A stretch of DNA of 32,809 bases from Acidimicrobiales bacterium (GCA_025463365.1 JAOBWM010000154.1:1-32809); one strand, 5' to 3'; positions 12,829-21,475 are shown, counted from the first letter of the stretch. Made by a program: numbers and translations. The notes: a model not told the origin generated them from the letters alone.

Positions 12829-13865
12829 GCAGCACCGGCCCGGGCGGCGGGCCCTCGACGGCCACCGTCATCGCCGTCGCGCCCGGGCGCGTGAACCTCA
12901 TCGGCGACCACACCGACACCACCGGAGGACTGGTCCTGCCGATGGCCATCGACCTCGCCACCACGGTCACCGGCCGCACGGGTGGCGATCGCGTCGTCCT
13001 CCGGTCAGCCGCCGAGCCGGAGGTGGCGGTGGTGCCCCTCGACGTCATCGACCCGGCCGACTGCTCGCCGGGATGGGCGCGCTACGTCGCCGGTGTGGTG
13101 GCGGAGCTCCGACCCTCGATCGGGTTCGACGGCGAGGTGCGCACGACACTGCCGGTCGGCGCAGGCCTCTCGTCGAGCGCCGCGCTGGAGGTGGCGGTGG
13201 CGCTCGCCCTCGGGTTCGAGGGCTCACCACTCGAGCTGGCCCGCCTCACCCGACGGGCCGAACAGCGGGCGTCCGGCGTCCCGTGCGGGATCATGGACCA
13301 GCTCGCTTCGGCGTCCGGCGTGGCCGGACACGTGCTCTTGATCGATTGCGGCGAGGAGACGATCGAGCCGATCCCGATGCCGGCAGGTGCCGAGGTGCGC
13401 GTGGTGCACTCGGGTGAGGCCCGGGTGTTGGCCGGCTCGGCGTACGCCGAACGCCGGGGCGCGGTGGAGGCGGCCGAAGTCGTGGTCGGCCCGCTGCGAG
13501 CGATCCGAGATGTGTCCGACCTCGACGCCCTCGAGGATCCGATCCTGCGCCGCCGCGCCCGCCACGTGGTGACCGAGAACGAGCGGGTTCGAGCGTTCGC
13601 GGCGGCGATGGGGCAGGAGGACCTCGCCGCCGCCGGCGAGGCCATGGGAGCGAGTCACGCCTCCCTGCGCGATGACTTCGAGGTGTCGACGCCGGCACTG
13701 GACGCGCTGGTCTCCCGGCTGACTGCGACGCCGGGCGTGTTCGGCGCCCGGCTGACGGGCGCCGGCTTCGGCGGGTGCGTGGTGGCGCTGACCGAACCCG
13801 GGGCCATCGACGATGGCTGGCTCGTGCGCGCCTCGGCGGGCGCCCATCGGTCCACGACCGGTTGA
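12825..13865 (+). CDS. galK: Galactokinase
   Basis: 346 aa GHMP kinase that phosphorylates galactose at C1 with ATP. The galactokinase signature GRVNLIGDHTDTTGG is at residues 21-35. The ATP-binding motif is LPVGAGLSSSAALEVAVAL, and the C-terminal motif is RLTGAGFGGCVVAL. The start is GTG at 12825, overlapping the galT stop as GTGA, with GCGGAG just upstream. It is slightly shorter than E. coli GalK (382 aa) but complete in its motifs. Confidence 0.95.
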   Translation: MSSTGPGGGPSTATVIAVAPGRVNLIGDHTDTTGGLVLPMAIDLATTVTGRTGGDRVVLRSAAEPEVAVVPLDVIDPADCSPGWARYVAGVVAELRPSIGFDGEVRTTLPVGAGLSSSAALEVAVALALGFEGSPLELARLTRRAEQRASGVPCGIMDQLASASGVAGHVLLIDCGEETIEPIPMPAGAEVRVVHSGEARVLAGSAYAERRGAVEAAEVVVGPLRAIRDVSDLDALEDPILRRRARHVVTENERVRAFAAAMGQEDLAAAGEAMGASHASLRDDFEVSTPALDALVSRLTATPGVFGARLTGAGFGGCVVALTEPGAIDDGWLVRASAGAHRSTTG

Positions 13866-13959
13866 GCGTCGAGGGCCCCGAAGTCCTCACCCCTCGGCGT
13901 GATCGGCCGACAGATGGTTCGGCTTGCCGGCGGAACCGGGAAGGAAAGCCCGAACCGCC

Positions 13960-13994
13960 GTGGTGGCCGGAGCCCGAAGGGGCCCGGCCACCAC
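13960..13994. terminator. Bidirectional hairpin between convergent galK and the BtuF-like gene
   Basis: GTGGTGGCCGG (13960-13970) pairs with CCGGCCACCAC (13984-13994), 11 bp, extended inward by GCCC/GGGC with a GAA loop. It lies between the two convergent stop codons (13865 and 14030). There is no T-run, which is common for terminators in very GC-rich genomes. Confidence 0.6.
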
Positions 13995-14029
13995 GCTGCG
14001 AAGTCCTGGCGGACGAGTGCCCGTCGACG

Positions 14030-14743
14030 TCAACCGTCGATGGCCTCGGCAATCCTGCGATGCAGGCGGTGCGCGGCAGCGGGCGTGCGGACCCCCCACC
14101 AGAACAGGTCCTGGCCGTCGAGAGGCACGACAGGGGCGACGGCCCGCAGTTCGGCGAGGTGCGCAGGCCGGAAGGCGTAGGGCTCGCTGGGCGCGAGCAC
14201 GATGTCGGGCCCGAGCTCTGCCACCTCGCCGAGATCGACCTCGGGGTAGCGGTGCGGTGCGTCGGCGAGGACGTTGGTCACGCCGATCGCGTCGAGCAGC
14301 GACGATCCATAGGTGTCGCCGGCGAGGCTCATCCACGGTCGCCGCCAGATGGGGACGAAGGCGCGAAGCCCGAGCCCCCGAAGGCTCGGAACCGGTCCCC
14401 CGCGGTCCGCCGCCGATGGCACGACCCCGACCACCTCGGCCAGGGCCGCGAGCGCCGGTGCCACCTCGGCCGCCGTGCGCGGCGAACAGGCGTGGACGGC
14501 GAGCCCCGCGGCGGCGAGCGCCTCGGCGTCGTCTCGACGGTTCTCTTCGTCGTTGACGACCACGAGGTCGGGGGCCAGGGCCACGATGCCTGCGATGTCC
14601 GGGTCCTTGGTGCCGCCGACGGTGGCCAGGCCGGGCTGCTCGCAGAACCGCGTGCACGCCACCGGCACGACCCCCCAGGCCAGCAAGGTCTCGGTGGTCG
14701 ACGGGACCAGGCTCACCACCCGCAGGTGGGCGCCACCGGTCAC
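14030..14743 (-). CDS. Helical-backbone metal receptor / cobalamin-binding protein of BtuF family
   Basis: 237 aa. Begins LRVVSLVPSTTETLLAWGV, the start of BtuF/TroA-like class III binding proteins, and contains VGGTKDPDIAGIVALAPDLVVVNDEENRR, WMSLAGDTYGSSLLDAIG and PDIVLAPSEPYAF. These proteins bind corrinoids or metal chelates for ABC importers. There is no signal peptide or lipobox, so this one appears cytoplasmic, and no btuCD permease is nearby; import is therefore unproven and it may be a scavenging or sensing form. The GTG start at 14743 overlaps the stop of the upstream PH-SHOCT gene (ATGTGA), showing coupling. Confidence 0.85.
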   Translation of the reverse strand: MTGGAHLRVVSLVPSTTETLLAWGVVPVACTRFCEQPGLATVGGTKDPDIAGIVALAPDLVVVNDEENRRDDAEALAAAGLAVHACSPRTAAEVAPALAALAEVVGVVPSAADRGGPVPSLRGLGLRAFVPIWRRPWMSLAGDTYGSSLLDAIGVTNVLADAPHRYPEVDLGEVAELGPDIVLAPSEPYAFRPAHLAELRAVAPVVPLDGQDLFWWGVRTPAAAHRLHRRIAEAIDG

Positions 14744-15408
14744 ATCCGGTCGAGGAGCTCGGCCTTCTTGCGGGCGAACTCCGCGTCGCTCAGCACGCCC
14801 CGCTGGTGCAGCTCGGACAGTTGGTCGATCTGGGCCGGGATGTTCGTGGGTTGCGGCGTGGTGGCGTCGGCGGCAGCGGGTGCGGGCCCACCGGCGCGGC
14901 TCATGCGCTCGTACTTGCGGTTCTCGTTGGCCTCCATCTGCACGTAGACCTCCTTCTGGACGATGGAGGGCTTGCGGATGTCGGTGAAGGACTCCGTGCC
15001 GCGCTCGCCGGCCGACTCGATCCCGATGTCGCCGGCGCCGACGATCCGCTCGAAGAACGACTGGTGGAAGAAGACCGTGTTGACCCGCTCCAGCGGGATC
15101 TCGACGCCCTGCTTCGAGAACACGCCTCGACGGGTGACGATGCGGTCGCTGGTGAGCACGAAGTTGGTGGAGTTCCACTTCAGGTAGGTCCACCCGAACC
15201 AGACGAGCGTGACCAGCACCAGGACCCCGCAGGCCACCGACACGACCGTGCCGCCGGTGCCGCTCGGGGCCCACCACACCGCGCCGAGCAGGCCGACGAT
15301 GATCGCGCCCACCAACGCCAGGGTGGACGGGGCGAGGAAGAGCCAGTGCGGTCGGAGGTCGAGGACGAGCTCCTCGTTCTGGTTGAGCAGGTTCTTCGGA
15401 AAGGCCAC
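14740..15408 (-). CDS. PH-domain (bPH2/DUF304) membrane protein with C-terminal SHOCT domain
   Basis: 222 aa. Two membrane helices (~22-46 and ~54-75) are followed by a bacterial PH domain at ~80-155 (NFVLTSDRIVTRRGVFSKQ, then IPLERVNTVFFHQSFFERI and GDIGIESAG). A short linker leads to a SHOCT motif at the C-terminus (IDQLSELHQRGVLSDAEFAR, then KKAELL). SHOCT segments are thought to mediate oligomerisation; the family's role is unknown. GTG at 15408 is chosen because the sequence upstream is low-complexity, and a TACACT hexamer sits 6 bases before it, suggesting a leaderless transcript. Divergent from uvrD, coupled to the BtuF-like gene. Confidence 0.88.
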   Translation of the reverse strand: MAFPKNLLNQNEELVLDLRPHWLFLAPSTLALVGAIIVGLLGAVWWAPSGTGGTVVSVACGVLVLVTLVWFGWTYLKWNSTNFVLTSDRIVTRRGVFSKQGVEIPLERVNTVFFHQSFFERIVGAGDIGIESAGERGTESFTDIRKPSIVQKEVYVQMEANENRKYERMSRAGGPAPAAADATTPQPTNIPAQIDQLSELHQRGVLSDAEFARKKAELLDRM

Positions 15409-15414
15409 GGCGGG

Positions 15415-15420
15415 AGTGTA
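15415..15420 (-). promoter_or_regulatory. -10 hexamer for a leaderless PH-SHOCT transcript
   Basis: TACACT on the minus strand, 6 bases before the GTG at 15408. Confidence 0.5.
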
Positions 15421-15486
15421 GGACGGAGCCGGGACAGGGGTCGGGGAGGGTGCAGCGGGCCCGGCTCGGCTGTCAGAGGTCTTGCG

Positions 15487-15492
15487 TAGGGT
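15487..15492 (+). promoter_or_regulatory. -10 hexamer for a leaderless uvrD transcript
   Basis: TAGGGT, 7 bases before GTG 15500. It favours this start over the TTG at 15482, which lies upstream of the hexamer. Confidence 0.55.
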
Positions 15493-15499
15493 TCGACCC

Positions 15500-17680
15500 G
15501 TGGATGCCGACCGCGTGCTCGAGGACCTGGACCCGTCCCAGCGCCGCGCCGTCACGTCCACCGCCCAGCCGCTCGCCATCCTGGCCGGGGCCGGGTCGGG
15601 CAAGACCCGGGTCCTCACCCGCCGCATCGCCTATCGCTGCGCCACCGGCTCCGCCGACCCGCGCCGGGTCCTCGCCCTCACCTTCACCCGCAAGGCCGCC
15701 GCCGAGCTCGACGGCCGCCTCCGGGCCTTCGGCCTCCGGGACCTGCCGGCCGCCGGCACCTTCCACGCCCTCGCCTACGCCCAGCTGCGCGCCCGATGGG
15801 CCTCGCAGGGTCGCGCCGCTCCGGTCCTGCTCGATCGCAAGGGCCGGTTCCTCAGCCGGATCCTCGGCAACACCACCCGCATGGGACCAGCCGACCTGGC
15901 CAACGAGATCGAGTGGGCCAAGTCCCGTCTGGTCACACCCGACCGCTACCCCATCGCTGCCGCCCAAGCCGACCGGCGGCTGCCCGTGCCGCCCGAGCGG
16001 ATCGCCGAGTGGTACGGCCGCTACGAGGCCGACAAGCGCCGCCGTGGCGCGGTCGACTTCGACGATCTGCTGGCCCATTGCGCCGATGCCATCTGGGACG
16101 ACCCTGCGTTCGCGGCAGCCCAGCGGTGGCGCTTCCGGCACCTCTTCGTCGACGAGTACCAGGACCTCAACCCGCTCCAGGAGCGACTGCTGCGCGCGTG
16201 GCTGGGCGACGGAGCGGACCTCTGCGTGGTCGGGGACCCGAACCAGGCCATCTACGGCTGGAACGGAGCGGATGCCTCGTTCCTCGTCCGATTCGCCGAC
16301 CACCATCCCGGTGCCGAGGTCGTCGAGCTTCGGGACTCCTATCGGTCAACGCCCCAGATCCTCGCGACCGCCGCGGCCGTCCTCGACCGCGGGCGCGGCA
16401 CCGTCGCGCCTCTCGTCGCCCACCGCGCCGATGGGCCGGCGCCCGTGGTGGCCGCGTTCGCCACAGACGGCGACGAAGCCAACGGCGTGGCCCGAGCCGT
16501 CCACGACCTCCACGTGCCGGGCCGGCCGTGGTCCTCGCAGGCGGTGCTGATCCGCACCAACGCGCAAGCGACGCTGTTCGAGGCGGCGTTCCGGCGGGCC
16601 GCGATCCCCTACCGGGTCCGGGGTGCGAGCCAGCTCCTCGACCAGCCCGACGTCCGGGACCTGTTGCGCCGGCTCGATCGGGAGCAGGAGCCCCTCGCCA
16701 CCACCCTGGCGGACCTGTCGGGCGCGTTGGCCGACGAGCGGGCCACCCTCGTCTCCGCGGCCTTCGAGGCCGATCCGGAATCGGCCGCGGCCATGGGCGA
16801 CGCCGCCGACGCGCGTCTCGACGAGGACCTCGCCCTCGAGGCGACGGCGTCGGGCCGCCGCCTGCTCGCCCACGAGCACGCCGTCCGCCTCGGGCGGGAC
16901 CTCCTCGTCGTCGATCCCACGGCCCGCACGGACGGGTTCAGCGGCTGGCTCCGCACCATCCTCCAGGACGACGGACCAGGCCGGGCCGACGCCGTCGACA
17001 TCGTGTCGTTCCACGCGGCCAAGGGCCTCGAGTGGCCGGTCGTGCACCTCGTCGGCCTCGAGGCCGGCCTCGTCCCGATCACCCACGCCCGGTCGCCTGA
17101 CGCACGGGCCGAGGAGCGGCGCCTGCTCTACGTCGCCGTGACGCGAGCGGGCGAGGTGCTGCGGTGCACGTGGGCTCGGCAACGCACGTTCGGCGAACGG
17201 GTCGTCGACCGGTCGCCCTCGCCGTTCCTCGCCGAGCTGGGCATCGCCATCGCCACCCAGCAGGACGCCCCGCCCGCATCGGATCCCTCCTCGGCCCTGG
17301 CACAGTCGCGCGCGGCGCTCGCCGCCGCCGGACCTCCCAGCGAGGTCACCGCGGTCAGTGATCGCCTCGACCTCGACGACACGGCCGCGGGCGCGGGCGC
17401 GGGTGCGGGACCGGACACGTTGCGCGCCGAGCTGCGGGCATGGCGGGCGCAGGCCGGCCGGGCCGCCGATGTCGCCCCCACGGTCGTGTTGTCCGACCGA
17501 GCCCTCGAAGCGCTGGCCCAACACCGGCCGCGGACCGAGGAGGACCTGGCCGCGATCGCCGAGATCGGTCCCCTCGTCCGGGCGCGCCTCGGGGCTAGGT
17601 TGCTCGCCGTCGTCGCCGCCCACCCGGGCGCCGACCGCCATCCACTCGTGCCGAGACCCCACGCCACCGGGTCCGTCTAG
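15500..17680 (+). CDS. UvrD/Rep-family ATP-dependent DNA helicase with C-terminal HRDC domain (UvrD2-like)
   Basis: 726 aa superfamily 1A 3'-5' helicase. Motif I is AGAGSGKTRVLTRRIAYR (Walker A ~30-36), Ia is VLALTFTRKAAAELDGRL, II is LFVDEYQDLNPLQ, III is GDPNQAIYGWNGA, V is VDIVSFHAAKGLEWPVVHLV, and VI is EERRLLYVAVTRA. After an alanine/glycine linker (AGAGAGAG, ~640) comes an HRDC nucleic-acid-binding domain (~660-715, DRALEALAQHRPRTEEDLAA). Mycobacterial UvrD2 has the same order plus a four-cysteine motif, which is absent here. The part between motifs IV and V (domain 2B) is short. A likely repair or replication helicase; no partner genes are adjacent. GTG start chosen from the TAGGGT hexamer 7 bases upstream. 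Confidence 0.93.
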   Translation: MDADRVLEDLDPSQRRAVTSTAQPLAILAGAGSGKTRVLTRRIAYRCATGSADPRRVLALTFTRKAAAELDGRLRAFGLRDLPAAGTFHALAYAQLRARWASQGRAAPVLLDRKGRFLSRILGNTTRMGPADLANEIEWAKSRLVTPDRYPIAAAQADRRLPVPPERIAEWYGRYEADKRRRGAVDFDDLLAHCADAIWDDPAFAAAQRWRFRHLFVDEYQDLNPLQERLLRAWLGDGADLCVVGDPNQAIYGWNGADASFLVRFADHHPGAEVVELRDSYRSTPQILATAAAVLDRGRGTVAPLVAHRADGPAPVVAAFATDGDEANGVARAVHDLHVPGRPWSSQAVLIRTNAQATLFEAAFRRAAIPYRVRGASQLLDQPDVRDLLRRLDREQEPLATTLADLSGALADERATLVSAAFEADPESAAAMGDAADARLDEDLALEATASGRRLLAHEHAVRLGRDLLVVDPTARTDGFSGWLRTILQDDGPGRADAVDIVSFHAAKGLEWPVVHLVGLEAGLVPITHARSPDARAEERRLLYVAVTRAGEVLRCTWARQRTFGERVVDRSPSPFLAELGIAIATQQDAPPASDPSSALAQSRAALAAAGPPSEVTAVSDRLDLDDTAAGAGAGAGPDTLRAELRAWRAQAGRAADVAPTVVLSDRALEALAQHRPRTEEDLAAIAEIGPLVRARLGARLLAVVAAHPGADRHPLVPRPHATGSV

Positions 17681-17709
17681 ATCGCGGCGGTGGTTCGCCA
17701 GGAGGTCCC

Positions 17710-18204
17710 GTGCGCTTCGAGCTCGAGCAACGCTTCGACACTGGGTCGGCTGCGGTCATCCGCGCCTACGCCGACCCCGACCTGTACACCACGCTTGTCG
17801 GCCTGCCGAAGCTCGGTGGCATCGAGGTGCTCGACCACTCGGCGACGGCTGACCGAGCCGCGCTCCGCGTCCGGTTCGCGTTCACGGGGCACCTCCCCGC
17901 GGCGGTGACCGCCGTGGTCGACCCGAAGCGCTTGACCTGGGTGCAGGAGACCGACCACGACCTCAGCGGCGGCACCACCACCTTCCGCCTCGTTCCCGAT
18001 CACTACGCGGACCGGCTCACGGCTTCCGGGACCTTCCGCGTCCGAGACGCAGCAACCGGCAGCGGCTGCACCCGCACGATCTCTGGCGAGCTGAAGGTGC
18101 GGGCCGCGTTCGTCGCCGGCAAGGTCGAGCAGGCGATCGTGAGCGGCCTCGCCGAGTACCTGCAGGCCGAGTCCCCGGCCGTCGACCGCTACCTCGGCGG
18201 CTGA
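17710..18204 (+). CDS. DUF2505 family protein (SRPBCC-like fold)
   Basis: 164 aa. Starts MRFELEQRFDTGSAAVIRAY, the opening of DUF2505 proteins found mainly in actinobacteria, and keeps LDHSATADRAALRVRFAFTG, LTWVQETDHD and the C-terminal helix KVEQAIVSGLAEYLQAE. The fold is predicted to be the SRPBCC/START type with a hydrophobic pocket; ligand and role are unknown. GTG start with AGGAGG 5 bases upstream. It follows uvrD by 29 bp on the same strand and converges on the thioesterase gene. Confidence 0.88.
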   Translation: MRFELEQRFDTGSAAVIRAYADPDLYTTLVGLPKLGGIEVLDHSATADRAALRVRFAFTGHLPAAVTAVVDPKRLTWVQETDHDLSGGTTTFRLVPDHYADRLTASGTFRVRDAATGSGCTRTISGELKVRAAFVAGKVEQAIVSGLAEYLQAESPAVDRYLGG

Positions 18205-18220
18205 CGCAGGACCGGCCTCG

Positions 18221-18979
18221 CTACCGCTGCTCTTCCTGGCGGGCCTCGCGCTCGGCCAGCAGGTCGAGGAACTGGCCCGGCTGCATCGAGATGAAGATGC
18301 CCTTCGCGGTGGCGGTGATGCGATCACCGGCGAAGCACGTGCCCTCGGTGAAGATCTTCCGGCGCTCGACACCGGTGAGGCGCCCTTCGTACCGCAACGC
18401 AACGTTGAGCGGCGTCGGCGACTCGTACCGGATCGACAGCGTCCCCGTCATCCCTGGCGCGCCAGAGAGGGCCTGGGCCGCACCGAGGAGCTCGTCGAAC
18501 GCCGCCGCCACGTAGCCGCCGTGGACGCAGCCGGGAGGGCCTTCGTAGGCCTGGCCGAAGACGGCGTTGGCGACGATCACCCCGTCGACCTCGCGGATGT
18601 CCATCGGGGGCGCCAGCGGGTTGGCGATGCCGATCAGAGGACTGTGGTCGTAGAGCGGGTCGGGGCGACCGCCAGCCGTGGCCATCTCGCTGAAGCCGTA
18701 GAGCGTCGCCTGCTGGTGGCCCTCGAAGCGGGCCGCCGCGGACTGCACCTCCTTCGTCGCGGCCGCGATCACGTCGTCGGGAGCGTCGGTGGCCACGAGA
18801 CGGTCGACGAGGAGGCGGGTGGCGTCGGCGAGCTCCTTCATGGCGGCCCGCCGCGGCGAGAGCTCACCGTGCGACGCGGCTCGCAACCGCTTGGTCACGA
18901 GGTCGAGCCGGGCAGGGTCGGCCTCGCCGGTCATGCGTGGCAGGTACTCGCTCGGGGGATCGGCATCGGGTTCGGACAT
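18221..18979 (-). CDS. PaaI-like hotdog-fold thioesterase
   Basis: 252 aa. The C-terminal half is a hotdog domain of the PaaI/YbgC superfamily: VANAVFGQAYEGPPGCVHGG, VAAAFDELLGAAQALSG, then TGTLSIRYESPTPLNVALRY. The PGCVHGG turn followed by the FDE helix carries the usual active-site residues. Such enzymes cleave acyl- or aryl-CoA thioesters. The N-terminal ~110 residues are helical and family-specific; this longer form is frequent in actinobacteria. ATG with GGAG 6 bases upstream. It follows xthA by 24 bp, so they are probably cotranscribed, though no functional link is obvious. Confidence 0.87.
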   Translation of the reverse strand: MSEPDADPPSEYLPRMTGEADPARLDLVTKRLRAASHGELSPRRAAMKELADATRLLVDRLVATDAPDDVIAAATKEVQSAAARFEGHQQATLYGFSEMATAGGRPDPLYDHSPLIGIANPLAPPMDIREVDGVIVANAVFGQAYEGPPGCVHGGYVAAAFDELLGAAQALSGAPGMTGTLSIRYESPTPLNVALRYEGRLTGVERRKIFTEGTCFAGDRITATAKGIFISMQPGQFLDLLAEREARQEEQR

Positions 18980-19003
18980 GGGGTGCTCCGGGGGAAGGCG
19001 TCG

Positions 19004-19780
19004 TCAGTCGGCGATGTCGATGATGACCGGCGCGTGATCGGACGGCTGCTGGCCCTTGCGGGCGTTTCGGTCGATGGTGGCGAAGGTGACCCGGTCGGCC
19101 ACAGGCCTGGTGCCCAAGACGAGGTCGATCCGCATGCCCTTGTGCTTGTGGAAGTTGCCGGCGCGGTAGTCCCACCAGCTGTACAGCCCGGGTTCGGGTT
19201 GGCGAAGCCGGAACGTGTCGGTGAGCCCCCAGCTCTCGAGCTCGGCGAGCGCGGCTCGCTCGGCCGTACTCGTGTGGGTGGCGCCGACGAACTCCGCCGG
19301 ATCCCACACATCCTCGTCCGTGGGTGCGATGTTGAAGTCGCCGGCGACCACGACCGGGTCCGAGGGATCAGCGGTCGACGCGAGCAGGTCGCGCAGCCGG
19401 GCCAGCCATCGCAGCTTGTACTGGTAGTGGTCGTCGTCGAGCGATCGACCGTTCGGCACGTAGGCGCTCGCCACCCGCACCCCACCGCACGTGGCCCACA
19501 CCAAGCGGGCCTCAGGGTCGGCCTCGGCCGTGTCACCGCCGAACCCGAACTCGGGATCCTCCAAGCCAACCCGGCTCAAGATGGCGACGCCGTTCCAGCG
19601 GCCCTCCCCGTGGTGCACCGCCTCGTAGCCGAGGGCGCGGAAGGTGAGCGCCGGGAACGCAGCATCCGCCAGCTTCGTCTCCTGGAGGCACACCACGTCG
19701 GGCTCCAACTCGGCGAGCCACGCTTCGACCCGCGGGAGGCGGGCCTTCAGCGAGTTGATGTTCCAGGTGGCCAGGCGCAC
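19004..19780 (-). CDS. xthA: Exodeoxyribonuclease III
   Basis: 258 aa endonuclease/exonuclease/phosphatase-family enzyme; acts on abasic sites and 3' ends in base-excision repair. Motifs: [13 protein letters not shown] (Asn7), [10 protein letters not shown] (Glu34), [20 protein letters not shown] (Asp and Asn catalytic pair), MRIDLVLGT and the terminal [10 protein letters not shown]. The GTG at 19780 is used: it gives the canonical M-R-L-A-T-W-N start, and TAGGGT lies 7 bases upstream, consistent with a leaderless message. First gene of a two-gene unit with the thioesterase. Confidence 0.95.
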   Translation of the reverse strand: MRLATWNINSLKARLPRVEAWLAELEPDVVCLQETKLADAAFPALTFRALGYEAVHHGEGRWNGVAILSRVGLEDPEFGFGGDTAEADPEARLVWATCGGVRVASAYVPNGRSLDDDHYQYKLRWLARLRDLLASTADPSDPVVVAGDFNIAPTDEDVWDPAEFVGATHTSTAERAALAELESWGLTDTFRLRQPEPGLYSWWDYRAGNFHKHKGMRIDLVLGTRPVADRVTFATIDRNARKGQQPSDHAPVIIDIAD

Positions 19781-19787
19781 CTCGGCG

Positions 19788-19793
19788 ACCCTA
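19788..19793 (-). promoter_or_regulatory. -10 hexamer for a leaderless xthA transcript
   Basis: TAGGGT on the minus strand, 7 bases before GTG 19780. Confidence 0.55.
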
Positions 19794-19835
19794 GCGCCGG
19801 GTCCTCCAGCACCAGACCGGTGCGTCGACGCGTCC

Positions 19836-19863
19836 GGACCGGGCGCCCGCAGGCGCCCGGTCC
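19836..19863. terminator. Perfect 12-bp hairpin after the NYN-S1 gene
   Basis: GGACCGGGCGCC (19836-19847) and GGCGCCCGGTCC (19852-19863) enclose a CGCA tetraloop. It lies 30 bases after the stop of the minus-strand NYN gene and upstream of the xthA promoter; no T-run follows. Confidence 0.65.
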
Positions 19864-19893
19864 GTCACGGTCGAGGAGTCCGTGAGCCGAAGC

Positions 19894-20025
19894 TCAGCGT
19901 GCCTTCTTGGCCGCTGCTTTCTTGGCTGGGGCCTTCTTGGCCGCTGCCTTCTTCGCGGGCGCCTTCTTGGCCGCTGCCTTCTTCGCAGGTGCCTTCTTGG
20001 CTGCTGCCTTCTTGGTCACTGCCAT
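19894..20025 (-). CDS. Possible internally initiated 43-aa H1-like basic peptide
   Basis: In frame with the NYN-S1 gene, ATG 20025 ([16 protein letters not shown]) is preceded by GAGGAGG (20040-20034) with an 8-base gap, the best Shine-Dalgarno in the neighbourhood and better than any at the 5' end of the host gene. Translation from it would give a free, almost purely Lys/Ala/Pro peptide of 43 residues (last residue Arg) able to bind nucleic acid. The alternative is that this is simply the tail of the longer protein, made by fusion with a formerly separate gene. Not proven. Confidence 0.35.
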   Translation of the reverse strand: MAVTKKAAAKKAPAKKAAAKKAPAKKAAAKKAPAKKAAAKKAR

Positions 20026-21093
20026 GCTGGGTGCCTCCTCGGCTTGTTGGTTGCTCCCGGAGGAGACGGCGTCGCCTCGGGGATCGGTTGCAGAAGGCTC
20101 GGCGGCCGTCGCGGCGCCCACACCGGGGACCGCAACGTCGATGCCCCGACGCGGGGGATCGAATGCCGTGACCACGAAGGTCCGGACCTCGCCCACCGTC
20201 AAGACCTCACGGGCCTTGGTGGGAGCGGGATCCGCCATTGCCTTCAGCGGGATGTAGCACTGGGCACCGTCGGCGACGGCATAGGCCCCGTGCGATGAGA
20301 ACCGATCCACCGTCGCCTCGACCAACGAGCCAACCGGATGGTTGCTCACGAAGGTCAAGAACGGCATCGGCTCGTTGATCGGCGTCTGCTGTGCAGAGGG
20401 CGAACGCCGTCGACGATTGCGCGACGACCGTGACTCCTCGGCCGGGGCCTCGGCGAGTTCGGTTTCGTTCGCGGCCGTGGAGCGCTTGCGAGGGGACTTG
20501 GCCGCGGCGTCTGCCTTCTTGGCAGCCTTCTTCGCGGCGGGCTTGGGCGGCGGCGACGTTGGCACCGGCATCGGACCGGTGGCCTCGGCCGACACCTTTG
20601 CGGCGTTCGACTTGGCGGGCTTGCGACCCGACCGTGCGTCGCGCGTGGCGCGTCGACTGGTCGGTCCTCGCACCGGAGTCCGCGGCACGAACACCCAACC
20701 GACGTGCGGCACCGGCTTGCCCCCGATGAGGCGGCCCTCGTCGAACAGCCAGTCGTAGGTGCCGTGGAACTCTTGGAACGAGTCGTTGGAGAAGATGGTG
20801 GCGCCCGCCTTCTCCGCGATCTGCAAGACGAAGGCGTCGCCGCGACCGATGGCGCCGGCAGGCGGCGTCACCAGTTCGCCGTTCACGATGCCCGCCTCGA
20901 AGAGCGGCCGCTCGGACTCGTCGATGCGATGACCGAACGTCGCGTCGACGACGACGGTGAGCGCTGGATCCCCGTACTCGTCGAGGAACGCGCGCACCGC
21001 CTCGTTGAGTTGGGCGAGGCTCGGCGTGGTGCGACCTTCGGTCGCGATGTTCGATCCGTCAACGATGACGTGCTTCATGGTCATGTGGCCCAT
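19894..21093 (-). CDS. NYN/Zc3h12a-type ribonuclease with S1-like domain and lysine/alanine-rich tail
   Basis: 399 aa in four parts. Residues 6-140: a PIN-like NYN/Zc3h12a nuclease domain ([12 protein letters not shown]; acidic residues Asp12, Asp50, Asp86, Asp104 with Asn15 and Asn103 placed as in the metal site). Residues 140-245: a basic, disordered linker with [10 protein letters not shown] and [12 protein letters not shown]. Residues ~252-324: an S1-like RNA-binding domain ([50 protein letters not shown]). Residues 357-399: four near-perfect [10 protein letters not shown] repeats like the tails of mycobacterial HupB or histone H1. The predicted role is RNA cleavage with RNA or nucleoid tethering. 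Starts at 21093, 21084 and 21078 ([10 protein letters not shown]) are all possible; none has a good ribosome site. An internal start at 20025 has a very strong one. Confidence 0.85.
   Translation of the reverse strand: MGHMTMKHVIVDGSNIATEGRTTPSLAQLNEAVRAFLDEYGDPALTVVVDATFGHRIDESERPLFEAGIVNGELVTPPAGAIGRGDAFVLQIAEKAGATIFSNDSFQEFHGTYDWLFDEGRLIGGKPVPHVGWVFVPRTPVRGPTSRRATRDARSGRKPAKSNAAKVSAEATGPMPVPTSPPPKPAAKKAAKKADAAAKSPRKRSTAANETELAEAPAEESRSSRNRRRRSPSAQQTPINEPMPFLTFVSNHPVGSLVEATVDRFSSHGAYAVADGAQCYIPLKAMADPAPTKAREVLTVGEVRTFVVTAFDPPRRGIDVAVPGVGAATAAEPSATDPRGDAVSSGSNQQAEEAPSMAVTKKAAAKKAPAKKAAAKKAPAKKAAAKKAPAKKAAAKKAR
19897..20012 (-). repeat. 30-bp coding repeat of the [10 protein letters not shown] tail
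   Basis: A 30-bp unit encoding [10 protein letters not shown] repeats about four times with few synonymous differences, indicating recent expansion. Length is likely to vary between strains. Confidence 0.85.
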
Positions 21094-21469
21094 CAGTCAA
21101 GCAGCTATGACACGCGCGACGAGGGACCGTGAAGCATCAGCGCGCTACGACGCGGCGATGGTCGACACGATCGCGCGCGCCGTCGGGGTGTCGGCGCGAA
21201 CGGTCACGACCGCGATGCCCGCGCTCGCGGGCACGATCACGATCTGCAACCGCCGCGTGATCGACGCGAGTTTCCGCGTGCATCGAGCCGCAGGGCCCGC
21301 GCTCCCTTGGCCAAGCCGCGCACAGCGAGCGGCTCGGAGCGGACGCCGGGGCGCCGAGCGCGGTCATCTGCTTGCACGTCTGATCGGCCCCCAGCCGATC
21401 GCAACTCACGACACGCACGACGCGCGGCGCTCCTGCGCGACGACGCGCCGGTCGCTCGGCGCATCGCCC
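21094..21469. other. Gap without a convincing gene; possible gene remnant near 21145-21270
   Basis: Codon composition here is less regular than in neighbouring genes. A minus-strand frame ending in TAG at 21147-21145 reads LQIVIVPASAGIAVVTVRAD and then TPTARAIVSTIAAS, with G or C at almost every third position. An antiparallel plus-strand frame (MVDTIARAVGVSARTVT) shares the same wobble positions, so the bias does not decide between them. Upstream of ~21270 the minus frame becomes arginine/cysteine-rich and implausible. No family is recognised; it may be a decayed gene. Confidence 0.3.
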
Positions 21470-21475
21470 TACCAT
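21470..21475 (+). promoter_or_regulatory. -10 hexamer for a leaderless HAD-gene transcript
   Basis: TACCAT, 8 bases before GTG 21484. Confidence 0.5.

Noticed and set aside
13775-14947. Long plus-strand frame opposite the BtuF-like gene
   Set aside because: Antisense shadow; the minus strand carries conserved BtuF motifs and a GTGA-type overlap with its neighbour.
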